From assembly GCA_015058045.1 (NCBI GenBank), contig SVDC01000032.1, forward strand, positions 11,420 through 43,483: a stretch of 32,064 nt of DNA. The letters run 5' to 3'. Position 1 is the first letter of the stretch. Every line of letters begins with the position of its first letter. The notes beneath the pieces are model-generated. The model searched no databases, was not told the origin of the DNA, and worked only from the letters and a program-made list of their open reading frames with translations. This DNA comes from Cellulosilyticum sp. Its GTDB lineage: Bacteria > Bacillota > Clostridia > Lachnospirales > Cellulosilyticaceae. Made by a program: the position numbers and the translations under genes. Positions 17,021 to 24,665 of this stretch are shown here, in pieces.

Positions 17021-18256
17021 ATGTATACTTTAGATGAATTACAAAGCATAGACCCAGAAATTATGGCTCTTATCAAGGAAGAGACAGCAAGACAAAATAA
17101 TAAAATTGAGCTCATTGCATCTGAGAACTTCGTTTCTAAAGCTGTTATGGCAGCAATGGGAAGTACACTTACTAACAAATATGCTGAAGGATATCCAGGC
17201 AAACGTTATTACGGTGGGTGTGAAGTAGTAGATCAAATTGAAGACTTAGCAAGAGAAAGAGCAAAAAAATTATTTGGTGCTGAGCATGCCAATGTACAAC
17301 CTAATTCAGGTTCTCAAGCAAACCAAGCTGTATTTTTTGCAGCTCTTAAACCAGGGGATACTGTAATGGGTATGGACCTTAGTCATGGTGGTCATTTAAC
17401 ACACGGTAGCCCAGTTAATATGTCAGGTAAAAACTATCATGTTGTTTCATATGGTGTAGATCCGGAAACAGAAATGATTGATTATGATAAAGTAAGAGAA
17501 ATTGCATTAGAACATAAACCAAAAATGATTATTGCAGGTGCAAGTAATTATTCAAGAGTGATTGATTTTGCTAAATTTAGAGAAATTGCTGACGAGGTGG
17601 GGGCATATCTTATGGTAGATATGGCACATATTGCTGGACTTGTAGCAGCAGGACTTCATCCAAATCCAGTGCCTTATGCACACTTTGTAACAACAACAAC
17701 ACATAAAACACTTAGAGGACCACGTGGTGGTATGATTTTATGTGATAGTGAACATGCTAAAATGATTGATAAAGCCATATTCCCTGGTATTCAAGGTGGA
17801 CCACTTATGCATGTAATTGCTGCAAAAGCAGTTTGCTTTAAAGAAGCGCTTGAACCAGAGTTTAAAGATTATCAAACACAAATCATTAAAAATGCGCAAG
17901 CTCTTGCTAATGCCCTTACTGAAAAAGGTATGAGAATTGTAGCACATGGTACAGATAACCATGTGATGAGCCTTGATGTAAGAAGCATGAATGTAACAGG
18001 TAAAGAAGCAGAGCATCTATTAGATGAAATTGGTATCACATGTAATAAAAATACAATTCCATTTGACACAGCTTCTCCAAATGTAACAAGTGGCGTAAGA
18101 CTTGGTACACCAGCTGTAACAACAAGAGGAATGAAAGAAAAAGATATGGAAGAAATTGCAGAAATCATTTTCTTAGCATTAAGTGATTTTGATAATAATA
18201 AAGAAGAATGTGCTAAAAGAGTAAAAAATCTATTAGATCAATATCCATTATATTAA
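17021..18256 (+). CDS. glyA: Serine hydroxymethyltransferase
   Basis: PLP enzyme that interconverts serine plus tetrahydrofolate with glycine plus methylene-tetrahydrofolate, the main one-carbon source. 411 residues, normal length. Landmarks are [14 protein letters not shown] near 35, [14 protein letters not shown] (96-109), the PLP-contacting D200-M-A-H203, and the Schiff-base lysine K229 in [14 protein letters not shown] (224-237). CAGGAGGTAGAAAGT gives a strong ribosome binding site. It is a single-gene unit with its own promoter and terminator. It complements the serine dehydratase and exporter on the opposite strand. Confidence 0.97.
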   Translation: MYTLDELQSIDPEIMALIKEETARQNNKIELIASENFVSKAVMAAMGSTLTNKYAEGYPGKRYYGGCEVVDQIEDLARERAKKLFGAEHANVQPNSGSQANQAVFFAALKPGDTVMGMDLSHGGHLTHGSPVNMSGKNYHVVSYGVDPETEMIDYDKVREIALEHKPKMIIAGASNYSRVIDFAKFREIADEVGAYLMVDMAHIAGLVAAGLHPNPVPYAHFVTTTTHKTLRGPRGGMILCDSEHAKMIDKAIFPGIQGGPLMHVIAAKAVCFKEALEPEFKDYQTQIIKNAQALANALTEKGMRIVAHGTDNHVMSLDVRSMNVTGKEAEHLLDEIGITCNKNTIPFDTASPNVTSGVRLGTPAVTTRGMKEKDMEEIAEIIFLALSDFDNNKEECAKRVKNLLDQYPLY

Positions 18257-18323
18257 TTGTGAATAAGTATAATAGATAGATTAAAGCAATAAATAGATAT
18301 AAGAAAATGAAATAATTTATGAT

Positions 18324-18377
18324 AAAGAGTCTAGAAGAAACCTTAATAGAAGGTATTTTCTAGACTCTTTATGTTTT
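18324..18377 (+). terminator. Terminator of glyA
   Basis: A 21-bp stem with one mismatch and one G-U pair (18324-18344 with 18350-18370), followed by ATGTTTT. Confidence 0.85.
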
Positions 18378-18494
18378 AGAAAAGAAAATAAGGTTTTGAA
18401 ATAAGCTATGATTGAAATATTGCCTGTCCCAGTATGGCTGTTGTTGTGGAAAATAAACAAAAAAATAAAAGGACATGTTCAAAGTGTAGGGAAA

Positions 18495-18503
18495 TGTTAT
18501 AAT
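18495..18503 (+). promoter_or_regulatory. Extended -10 promoter element for the 135-residue gene
   Basis: TGTTATAAT, a perfect extended -10, 66 bp before the start. No clear -35. Confidence 0.45.
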
Positions 18504-18569
18504 TAACTTAATCGCTGAATAAGATGATGATTTAGAAAGAGTAAATGAAGGGATATAGGAGGCGGAGTT

Positions 18570-18977
18570 ATGCTAAGTGTAAAAAGTTTGTATCGCCCAT
18601 TTCACCTGAGTAACCGTTATGAAGATCTTCATGAAGAAAAGATTCTTTCTAGTTTATTTAAATACCAACAGGGTAGTGTGGAGCTGATTATATCTAGGCT
18701 GATTAATGAAGCCATTCTTAATCATATGCATTTATGTATTGATTCTACTATTATGCAGGTGCTTGAGCTTAGTGAGTATTTAAGTAAACTATTTATAACT
18801 AACTTTAAATTATTAATGTTTAATTATTTAATAGACCAACTAGAAGCCAGAGGTATAGAAGAGATAGATGAAGCGCAAGTAGTGGAAATTGAAGTATTAG
18901 CTCAATCGGTCAAGATGAAAACAGAATTAAGGCAACTTCAAAATGAACTAGATGTATTAATAAGAAAAAAAGAATAA
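18570..18977 (+). CDS. Small helical protein of unknown function
   Basis: 135 residues, predicted nearly all alpha-helix, with no signal peptide and no obvious membrane segment. The last 45 residues are charged, with a heptad-like pattern suggesting a coiled coil (LRQLQNELDVLIRKK). Two short stretches loosely recall the Spo0E phosphatase signature SQELD (LELSEYLSKL near 66 and LQNELDVLI near 124), but the helix-turn-helix context is not convincing. AGGAGGCGGAGTT precedes the ATG. It has its own promoter and terminator and no meaningful neighbour. Not recognised. Confidence 0.65.
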   Translation: MLSVKSLYRPFHLSNRYEDLHEEKILSSLFKYQQGSVELIISRLINEAILNHMHLCIDSTIMQVLELSEYLSKLFITNFKLLMFNYLIDQLEARGIEEIDEAQVVEIEVLAQSVKMKTELRQLQNELDVLIRKKE

Positions 18978-18985
18978 ATATATAT

Positions 18986-19026
18986 AAAGCTAATGTAGAC
19001 AAGGGGTTTTACATTAGCTTTTTATA
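18986..19026 (+). terminator. Terminator of the small helical protein gene
   Basis: A perfect 12-bp stem (18986-18997 with 19010-19021), followed by a T-run. Confidence 0.8.
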
Positions 19027-19158
19027 TATTTATTACAAATGATTTCCTGTAAATCTAAAAAATGTGGTAAAAATGGGGATAAAAGATGGAATACCTCTAT
19101 AGGATTTGAATAAAAATAATAACAGGTAGTTTTTATCTTGAAAAAGGAGGTCATTTCT

Positions 19159-21222
19159 ATGAAGATGTATGAAAGTAAAGAGATTCGTAATATTGCCCTA
19201 TTAGGTCATGGCGGAGCAGGTAAGACAACCCTGTGTGAGGCCATGTTTTATAAAACAGGACAGTCTTCTAGACTTGGTAAAGTAGAAAATGGAACAACAG
19301 TGAGCGATTTTGAGCCAGAGGAAATTAAAAGAAGATTTTCTATTCGAACTTCCTTAGTGCCTATAGAATGGAAAGGATATAAACTCAATATCTTAGATAC
19401 ACCGGGCTATTTTGATTTTATAGGTGGGGTCAGAGAAGCCATGAGTGTAGCCGATAGTGCGTTAATCGTCCTAAAGGCTTCATCGGGAGTAGAAGTTGGG
19501 ACAGAAAAGGCATGGGAATATGCCACCAAGGCAGATATCCCTAAGATGTTATTTATTACGGAGATGGATGCACCTAATTTGGATATCGAAAAGATTTTAG
19601 AGGAGTGTCATGCAAAGTTTGGTACGAGTATTGCGCCTGTACAGGTACCTTGGTATGAAGGGGAAAAATGTGTCGGTTATGTACATGTACTAAAAATGCT
19701 AGGAAGACGTTTAGAAAATGGTAAAATGGTTGATTGTCCTATCCCACAAGCACTTAAAGAAAAAATTGAACCCATTCATACTATGATTTTAGAAGCAGTG
19801 GCTGAAACGGATGAAGTACTTATGGAAAAATATTTTGCAGAAGAAGAAATCAGTGTGGATGAGATTGAGACAGCATACAAAAAAGGTGTGATTTCCAAAC
19901 AAATTGTTCCCGTATTATGTGGAAGTTCCTTAACTGGTATGGGCATTGCAATACTCATGGATAGTATGATTTCTTTGTTCCCATCTCCAGAAGAAGCAGC
20001 TCATTCTATTGCAACAGATGAAGTGACAGGTGAAGAAGTGGAAGTAGGATGCAATGGAAATGAAAAGGTCTCTCTTTTTGTCTTTAAAACATTGGTGGAT
20101 CCATTCATAGGAAAGCTTTCTTTATTTAAGGTAATGACGGGGAAAGTGAAAACGGATAATGTTTTGATACATAATAGGTCAGGAGAAACAGAACGTTTAG
20201 CTCATTTATATGTACTTTCTGGAAAGGAACAACAAGAGGTGCCAAGCTTATGTGCGGGAGATATTGGAGCTGTAGCAAAACTTAAGAATCCGATAACAGG
20301 TGATACACTTAGTGAAAAAGGTTTTGGGAAAGTTTATAAATCAATTGAATTTCCAGAAGGTGTTGTGAAAAAAGCTATTTTCCCTAATGGAAAAGGGGAT
20401 GAGGAGAAAATGTCACAATGTCTATATAAACTTATGGCTGAGGATCAAACCTTTAATGTGGATTATAATAAAGAAACCCATGAAACCATTATTTCAGCTA
20501 TTGGGGAGCAACAAATAGATGTGATTGTTAGTATGTTAAAGAATAAGTTTAAGGTAGAAGTTTCTCTTCAAAATCCAACAACACCTTATCGCGAGACGAT
20601 TAAGAGTAAGGCAAATGTACGTGGAAAACATAAAAAACAATCTGGAGGCCATGGACAATATGGCGATGTTGTGATGGAGTTTGAACCATCAGGTGACCTG
20701 GAACTGCCATTTGTATTTGAAGAAAAAGTATTTGGTGGTGCTGTGCCAAAACAATACTTTCCAGCAGTAGAAAAAGGGTTAGAAGAAAGTGTACAAAAAG
20801 GCGTACTAGCTGGTTATCCAGTTGTGGGAGTAAAAGCGATATTGTTAGATGGTTCTTATCATCCAGTAGACTCCTCTGAAATGGCATTTAAAATGGCGAC
20901 AACTCTTGCTTTTAAAGAAGGTATTATTAAAGCTAATCCCGTTATTCTTGAACCTATTGCCCGTGTAGAAATTACTATACCTGAAACTTATACAGGAGAT
21001 ATTATGGGAGATATGAAAAAACGTCGTGGACGTATGATGGGCATGGAAATCAAGTCTAAGATGCAAGTTATTTTAGCTGAAATGCCATTATCTGAGCTTT
21101 ATACCTATGCTACTGATGTACGTTCTATGACTCAAGGTAGGGGAGAAGTAAAGTATGAATTTGAGCGTTATGAAGAGGCACCAAGTGATATTCAGAATAA
21201 AGTCATTCAGGCAAGAGCTTAG
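19159..21222 (+). CDS. Elongation factor G-like GTPase (FusA2 / EF-G-II-type paralogue)
   Basis: 687-residue translational GTPase with all EF-G domains: P-loop GHGGAGKT (16-23), DTPG (80-83), and domains II-V ending in the typical RSMTQGRGEVKYEFERYEE. It is not the housekeeping FusA. Switch I reads VSDFEPEEIKRRFSI where EF-G has a DWM-type motif and ERGITI. The catalytic histidine of DTPGH is Tyr84. The guanine-specificity motif NKxD is TEMD at 134-137. It belongs to the EF-G-like paralogue group widespread in clostridia. The start is the ATG at 19159, because AAGGAGGT lies seven bases before it; an in-frame TTG upstream overlaps no such site. Cellular role unknown. Confidence 0.88.
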   Translation: MKMYESKEIRNIALLGHGGAGKTTLCEAMFYKTGQSSRLGKVENGTTVSDFEPEEIKRRFSIRTSLVPIEWKGYKLNILDTPGYFDFIGGVREAMSVADSALIVLKASSGVEVGTEKAWEYATKADIPKMLFITEMDAPNLDIEKILEECHAKFGTSIAPVQVPWYEGEKCVGYVHVLKMLGRRLENGKMVDCPIPQALKEKIEPIHTMILEAVAETDEVLMEKYFAEEEISVDEIETAYKKGVISKQIVPVLCGSSLTGMGIAILMDSMISLFPSPEEAAHSIATDEVTGEEVEVGCNGNEKVSLFVFKTLVDPFIGKLSLFKVMTGKVKTDNVLIHNRSGETERLAHLYVLSGKEQQEVPSLCAGDIGAVAKLKNPITGDTLSEKGFGKVYKSIEFPEGVVKKAIFPNGKGDEEKMSQCLYKLMAEDQTFNVDYNKETHETIISAIGEQQIDVIVSMLKNKFKVEVSLQNPTTPYRETIKSKANVRGKHKKQSGGHGQYGDVVMEFEPSGDLELPFVFEEKVFGGAVPKQYFPAVEKGLEESVQKGVLAGYPVVGVKAILLDGSYHPVDSSEMAFKMATTLAFKEGIIKANPVILEPIARVEITIPETYTGDIMGDMKKRRGRMMGMEIKSKMQVILAEMPLSELYTYATDVRSMTQGRGEVKYEFERYEEAPSDIQNKVIQARA

Positions 21223-21233
21223 ATAAAGTGTAA

Positions 21234-21295
21234 AAGGCTATTTTTAATAGGAAGAAAGCAGTTCATCATCCTATTAGAGATAGCCTTGTTTTATA
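21234..21295 (+). terminator. Terminator of the EF-G-like gene
   Basis: A 19-bp stem with two G-U pairs (21234-21252 with 21269-21287) followed by GTTTTAT. The following gap to 21498 shows no gene; a weak -10-like TGATATATT is at 21402-21410. Confidence 0.8.
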
Positions 21296-21498
21296 GGGGA
21301 ATCATAAGAAAAGTGTTTGGCTGATGCTAGACGTTCTGATTTTAGAACTCGACTAAGAGCCCTTGTTAAATAATGTAACTGTTACGTTTATGATATAAGT
21401 ATGATATATTACTATTAAACAAATAGATATTTTATAAATCAGAATTTAACGTGGTATAGATAAATCATGCTTATGGAGAAAGAAAATGGAGAAAAAAT

Positions 21499-22464
21499 AT
21501 GCGAACTATAGCTATAACAAAGAAATGTTTGGAATATGAAAAAAAGCTTATTTTATCATCAATTGAAAAAGATGATAAAGTTTTATTTTTCGGCAACAAG
21601 CAGGAACTTCTTGAAAGTGAAGATATAGAGAATATAGATATTGTATTTGGTGAGCCTGGGCTTAGCACGATTCCTTTTATGAAAAATCTTAGATGGATTC
21701 AAATGACTTGGGCAGGTGCTAATAAATACACTGCTTCGGCAGAGGTGTTTGATCATATTATTCTTACAAGCGCATCAGGTGCTTATGGAAGTGTTATTTC
21801 TGAATATGTTATTTCTGGAATCCTTGCACTATATAGAAATTTGTTTTTGTATCGTACGCAAATGAAGAATGGATATTGGCATAAAATTGAGAATGAGGAT
21901 ACATTAGAAGGAAAAAGAGCGCTTATTTTAGGTACAGGAAATATTGGTCAGGAAACTGCAAAAAAACTTAAATGTTTTGGAGTCTATACAGTTGGAATAA
22001 GTCGTACTACTAGAGATAAGCTATTGTTTTTTGACGAGTTATATACAATAGAAAATCTTGATGACCAATTGCAAAGAGCCGATGTAGTTATTATTGCACT
22101 GCCAGGTACAGCAGAGACGAAAGAAATGTTTGACGAAGAAAGAATAAATAAGATGAAATCAAATTCTATGCTAGTAAATGTTGGGCGTGGATTTGTTGTG
22201 AATACTGATGCATTAACCAATGCTTTACATAAAGGTGTACTGGGAGGTGCAGTTCTTGATGTTACAAATCCTGAACCTTTGCCAGAAACACATCCTCTCA
22301 GATATATGGGAAATGTAGTGTTGACTCCACACATTTCGGGAATTAGTTGGGGAGAAAATGAGTTTACAAGGAAGAGAATTTTAGATATATTTTGTGAAAA
22401 TATAAAACGTGATAGTAAGGGTGAGTTATTGAAAAATATGATTGATTTTAGTAAAGGGTATTGA
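21499..22464 (+). CDS. D-isomer-specific 2-hydroxyacid dehydrogenase (NAD(P)-dependent)
   Basis: 321 residues. The Rossmann domain with GTGNIGQETAKKL (about 140-152) is flanked by the catalytic domain. Catalytic residues of the family are visible: Arg in VNVGRGFVVN, Glu in NPEPLPETHP, and His in TPHISG. The sequence resembles the phosphoglycerate-dehydrogenase/GhrA group; substrate not assignable. The ATG has GGAG seven bases upstream. It is followed after 46 bp by a short-chain dehydrogenase gene on the same strand and may share its transcript. Confidence 0.88.
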   Translation: MRTIAITKKCLEYEKKLILSSIEKDDKVLFFGNKQELLESEDIENIDIVFGEPGLSTIPFMKNLRWIQMTWAGANKYTASAEVFDHIILTSASGAYGSVISEYVISGILALYRNLFLYRTQMKNGYWHKIENEDTLEGKRALILGTGNIGQETAKKLKCFGVYTVGISRTTRDKLLFFDELYTIENLDDQLQRADVVIIALPGTAETKEMFDEERINKMKSNSMLVNVGRGFVVNTDALTNALHKGVLGGAVLDVTNPEPLPETHPLRYMGNVVLTPHISGISWGENEFTRKRILDIFCENIKRDSKGELLKNMIDFSKGY

Positions 22465-22510
22465 ATTTGATAATTTTAAATAGAATAATAATAGAAGGGA
22501 AACAAAGACC

Positions 22511-23326
22511 ATGGACTATGTACTCATTACAGGAGCAACAAGTGGTATTGGTTATGCATTGGCTGAGATTTTTTATCAGAAGGGACATTCCCTGATTTTA
22601 GTAGGACGCAGCCTAGAGAAACTGAGACAGACAAAGGTGCAGCTTACAAAGCGAGAAGGAATGGATATTAATGAAATAGATTTAAAAAGAAAAGAAAGAG
22701 AAACATCACAAGAAATTATCTTAATTTGCCAAGACTTAAGTCAGCAGGAGGCTGCACAGAAAGTTTATACTCAAGTTAAAAGTCAGGGACTTAAGGTTCA
22801 GATACTCATTAATAATGCAGGAGCAGGGTATGTTGGTGCATTTGTTGAAGAAGATGAAAGAATGATATTAGAACATATGGTGCTTAATATGACAAGCTTA
22901 ACGCTCCTAACAAGATATTTTGCAGAAGAGATGAAAAAGTTGGGAGAGGGGAAAATCTTAAATGTCGCTTCAACAGGTGCCTATCATCCAGGAAGTTATA
23001 CAGCTGTCTATTATGCAACGAAAGCTTATGTACTCTCTTTATCAGAAGCTTTGTATGCAGAGCTAAAACCAGTAGGTATACATGTGGCAAGTTTATGCCC
23101 AGGGGCTACAAAGACGAATTTTGCAAAAGCTGCTGGAAGAGCAGATGCCTCCATAGCAATGAGTGCCGAAGAGGTGGCAGCTAAGGCTTATAAGGGATTA
23201 ATGAAAAATAAAAGAGTGATTATTCCAGGTATTAAAAATTGGTTATGGATTAAGGTACCTAGGAAAATAGTCATGCCATTTATTGAAAAATATCAAAAAA
23301 ATTTAATGCATAAAAATGTGAAATAA
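22511..23326 (+). CDS. Short-chain dehydrogenase/reductase (SDR) family oxidoreductase
   Basis: 271 residues of the classical SDR fold. The cofactor motif TGATSGIGYALAE is at 7-19, with NNAGAG near 99, the catalytic Ser in NVASTGAYHPGS, and YxxxK in YYATKAYVLSLSEA. Arg in VGRS after the second strand suggests NADP(H) preference. A highly charged stretch (about 52-73, rich in Lys, Arg and Glu) is longer than usual between the second and third strands. No substrate can be named. GAAGGG precedes the ATG with wide spacing (10 nt). No terminator is evident after it. Confidence 0.88.
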   Translation: MDYVLITGATSGIGYALAEIFYQKGHSLILVGRSLEKLRQTKVQLTKREGMDINEIDLKRKERETSQEIILICQDLSQQEAAQKVYTQVKSQGLKVQILINNAGAGYVGAFVEEDERMILEHMVLNMTSLTLLTRYFAEEMKKLGEGKILNVASTGAYHPGSYTAVYYATKAYVLSLSEALYAELKPVGIHVASLCPGATKTNFAKAAGRADASIAMSAEEVAAKAYKGLMKNKRVIIPGIKNWLWIKVPRKIVMPFIEKYQKNLMHKNVK

Positions 23327-23528
23327 AAGAAATAAGTTATTTAGGAAAAAGAACCCCTGTCATAGGATACAGAATTTTTAAATAGTTATTGGAATGAATA
23401 GAATGGATTAAGGGAATACTGAATTTATGAGTGTGGATGTAAAGAGAGCATATAAGATCTGATGCATATAAAAAGTAGTTAGGTCATATATTTCCTAAAG
23501 AGAGCTATCAAGTAATAGGAGCACACAG

Positions 23529-24164
23529 ATGCTATTAATAGGAGATTATTTACCTAGTATGACGGTTCAAACCACACAAGGCATTAAGCATTTACCAGAA
23601 GATTATAAAGGAAAATGGCTAATTCTATTTAGCCATCCGGGAGATTTTACACCTGTATGTACGACGGAATTTGTATCTTTTGCAAGAAATAGTGAGACAT
23701 TTAAGCAGCTTAACACAGAACTTTTAGGGTTATCCGTAGATCAAGTACAACCTCATATGAAATGGATAGAGTGGATTAAGGATTGTTTAGGGGAGGAAAT
23801 TCCTTTTCCTATTATTGCAGATCCAATGGGAAAAGTAGCAAATGAACTAGGTATGATTCAACCTGCTAAGCCATCTGCTACAGTAAGAGCAGTGTTTTTT
23901 GTAGATCCAGACTCTAAAATTAGAATGATTTTATACTATCCAGCAGAAGTAGGAAGAAATATGGAGGAAATTATTCGTAGTTTAGTAGCTTTACAGATTG
24001 CTACGGAAAATAAAGTGGCAATGCCAGCTAATTGGCCTAATAATGAACTAATAGGTAATCAGGTTATTGTACCAGTAGCTAATGATATAGAAGAGGCAAA
24101 AAAGAATGCCGAGATGTATGAGCATTATGATTGGTGGTTTGCTTATAAACCACTAGAATCCTAG
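23529..24164 (+). CDS. Peroxiredoxin, Prx6 / 1-Cys type
   Basis: 211-residue thioredoxin-fold peroxidase that reduces H2O2 or organic hydroperoxides. The peroxidatic site is HPGDFTPVCTTE with T41 and C44, and Arg120 in ATVRAVFF completes the catalytic triad. The C-terminal arm after residue 155 (MPANWPNNELIGNQVIVP) is that of the Prx6 family. The only other cysteine is C86, not in the usual C-terminal resolving position, so a one-Cys mechanism with an external reductant is likely. AGGAG precedes the ATG. An oxidative-stress defence in an anaerobe; it is a single gene. Confidence 0.92.
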   Translation: MLLIGDYLPSMTVQTTQGIKHLPEDYKGKWLILFSHPGDFTPVCTTEFVSFARNSETFKQLNTELLGLSVDQVQPHMKWIEWIKDCLGEEIPFPIIADPMGKVANELGMIQPAKPSATVRAVFFVDPDSKIRMILYYPAEVGRNMEEIIRSLVALQIATENKVAMPANWPNNELIGNQVIVPVANDIEEAKKNAEMYEHYDWWFAYKPLES

Positions 24165-24206
24165 ATTTTATTTAAGATTTTAAATGGAGAATAGGGTAAA
24201 ATACCG

Positions 24207-24235
24207 TTGATTTTAAGGGCTATGTGTGATAAAAT
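24207..24235 (+). promoter_or_regulatory. Strong promoter of the leuS T-box transcript
   Basis: TTGATT at 24207-24212 and TAAAAT at 24230-24235, spaced exactly 17 bp, with an extended TGA just before the -10. Start of transcription is expected near 24242. Confidence 0.75.
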
Positions 24236-24254
24236 TCCCTTAATGTAATATTTG

Positions 24255-24550
24255 AAAGACAATGATGCGAAATAGTAATAAGATGAGACTTTTCAGAGAG
24301 CTATTGGTAGGTGGAAAATAGCAAGAAGCATTTTATGAACTCATCGCTAAGTTCCAAGCTGAAATAACAGTAGGTGATGGCGGGACTTCCCGTTATAGAA
24401 GAATGAGTGGTAAAAGAAAGATATGTTTTCATAAGCATTCTCATGAGAGAAATGTTTTATGTAACTTGTTTTAAATTTACAATAAAGAGTGGTAACGCGG
24501 AATAATAACCTTTCGTCTCTTAATATTTATTGGAGGCGAAAGGTTTTTTA
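24255..24550 (+). promoter_or_regulatory. T-box riboswitch leader (leucine), controlling leuS
   Basis: Leader RNA that binds uncharged tRNA-Leu and chooses between antiterminator and terminator. Stem I contains the AGAGAGCTATTGGTAGGTGG region and a specifier loop GAACTCATC with the codon CTC (Leu) at 24340-24342. Stem III is at about CGGGACTTCCCG. The conserved T-box core appears as GAGTGGTAACGCGG (24487-24500). The terminator pairs 24507-24519 with 24533-24545 (13 bp) before a T-run at 24544-24549, and the T-box core sits just upstream to form the antiterminator. The core reads GTAACGCGG where GTACCGCGG is more usual. Confidence 0.92.
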
Positions 24551-24665
24551 TTTGTGGCAAACTATTGAAATGACTTAGGCTATTAGAACTACTGTAAGAA
24601 CTCATTGTTTTTCTAAGATACTTTTAGAGAAAATGTTTTTTTGTAATAAAGAAGGAGGAATTGTT

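Noticed and set aside
18512..18527. 16-bp sequence TCGCTGAATAAGATGA that recurs at 27078-27093
   Set aside because: With this AT content about one such 16-bp match is expected by chance in 32 kb, and the flanks do not extend.
18570..18977. Spo0E-like phosphatase
   Set aside because: Short SQELD-like pieces exist, but the required two-helix arrangement and the Asp of the first motif are missing.
24255..24550. leuS leader as an independent small RNA
   Set aside because: All parts (specifier, T-box core, terminator) fit a T-box directly preceding leuS.
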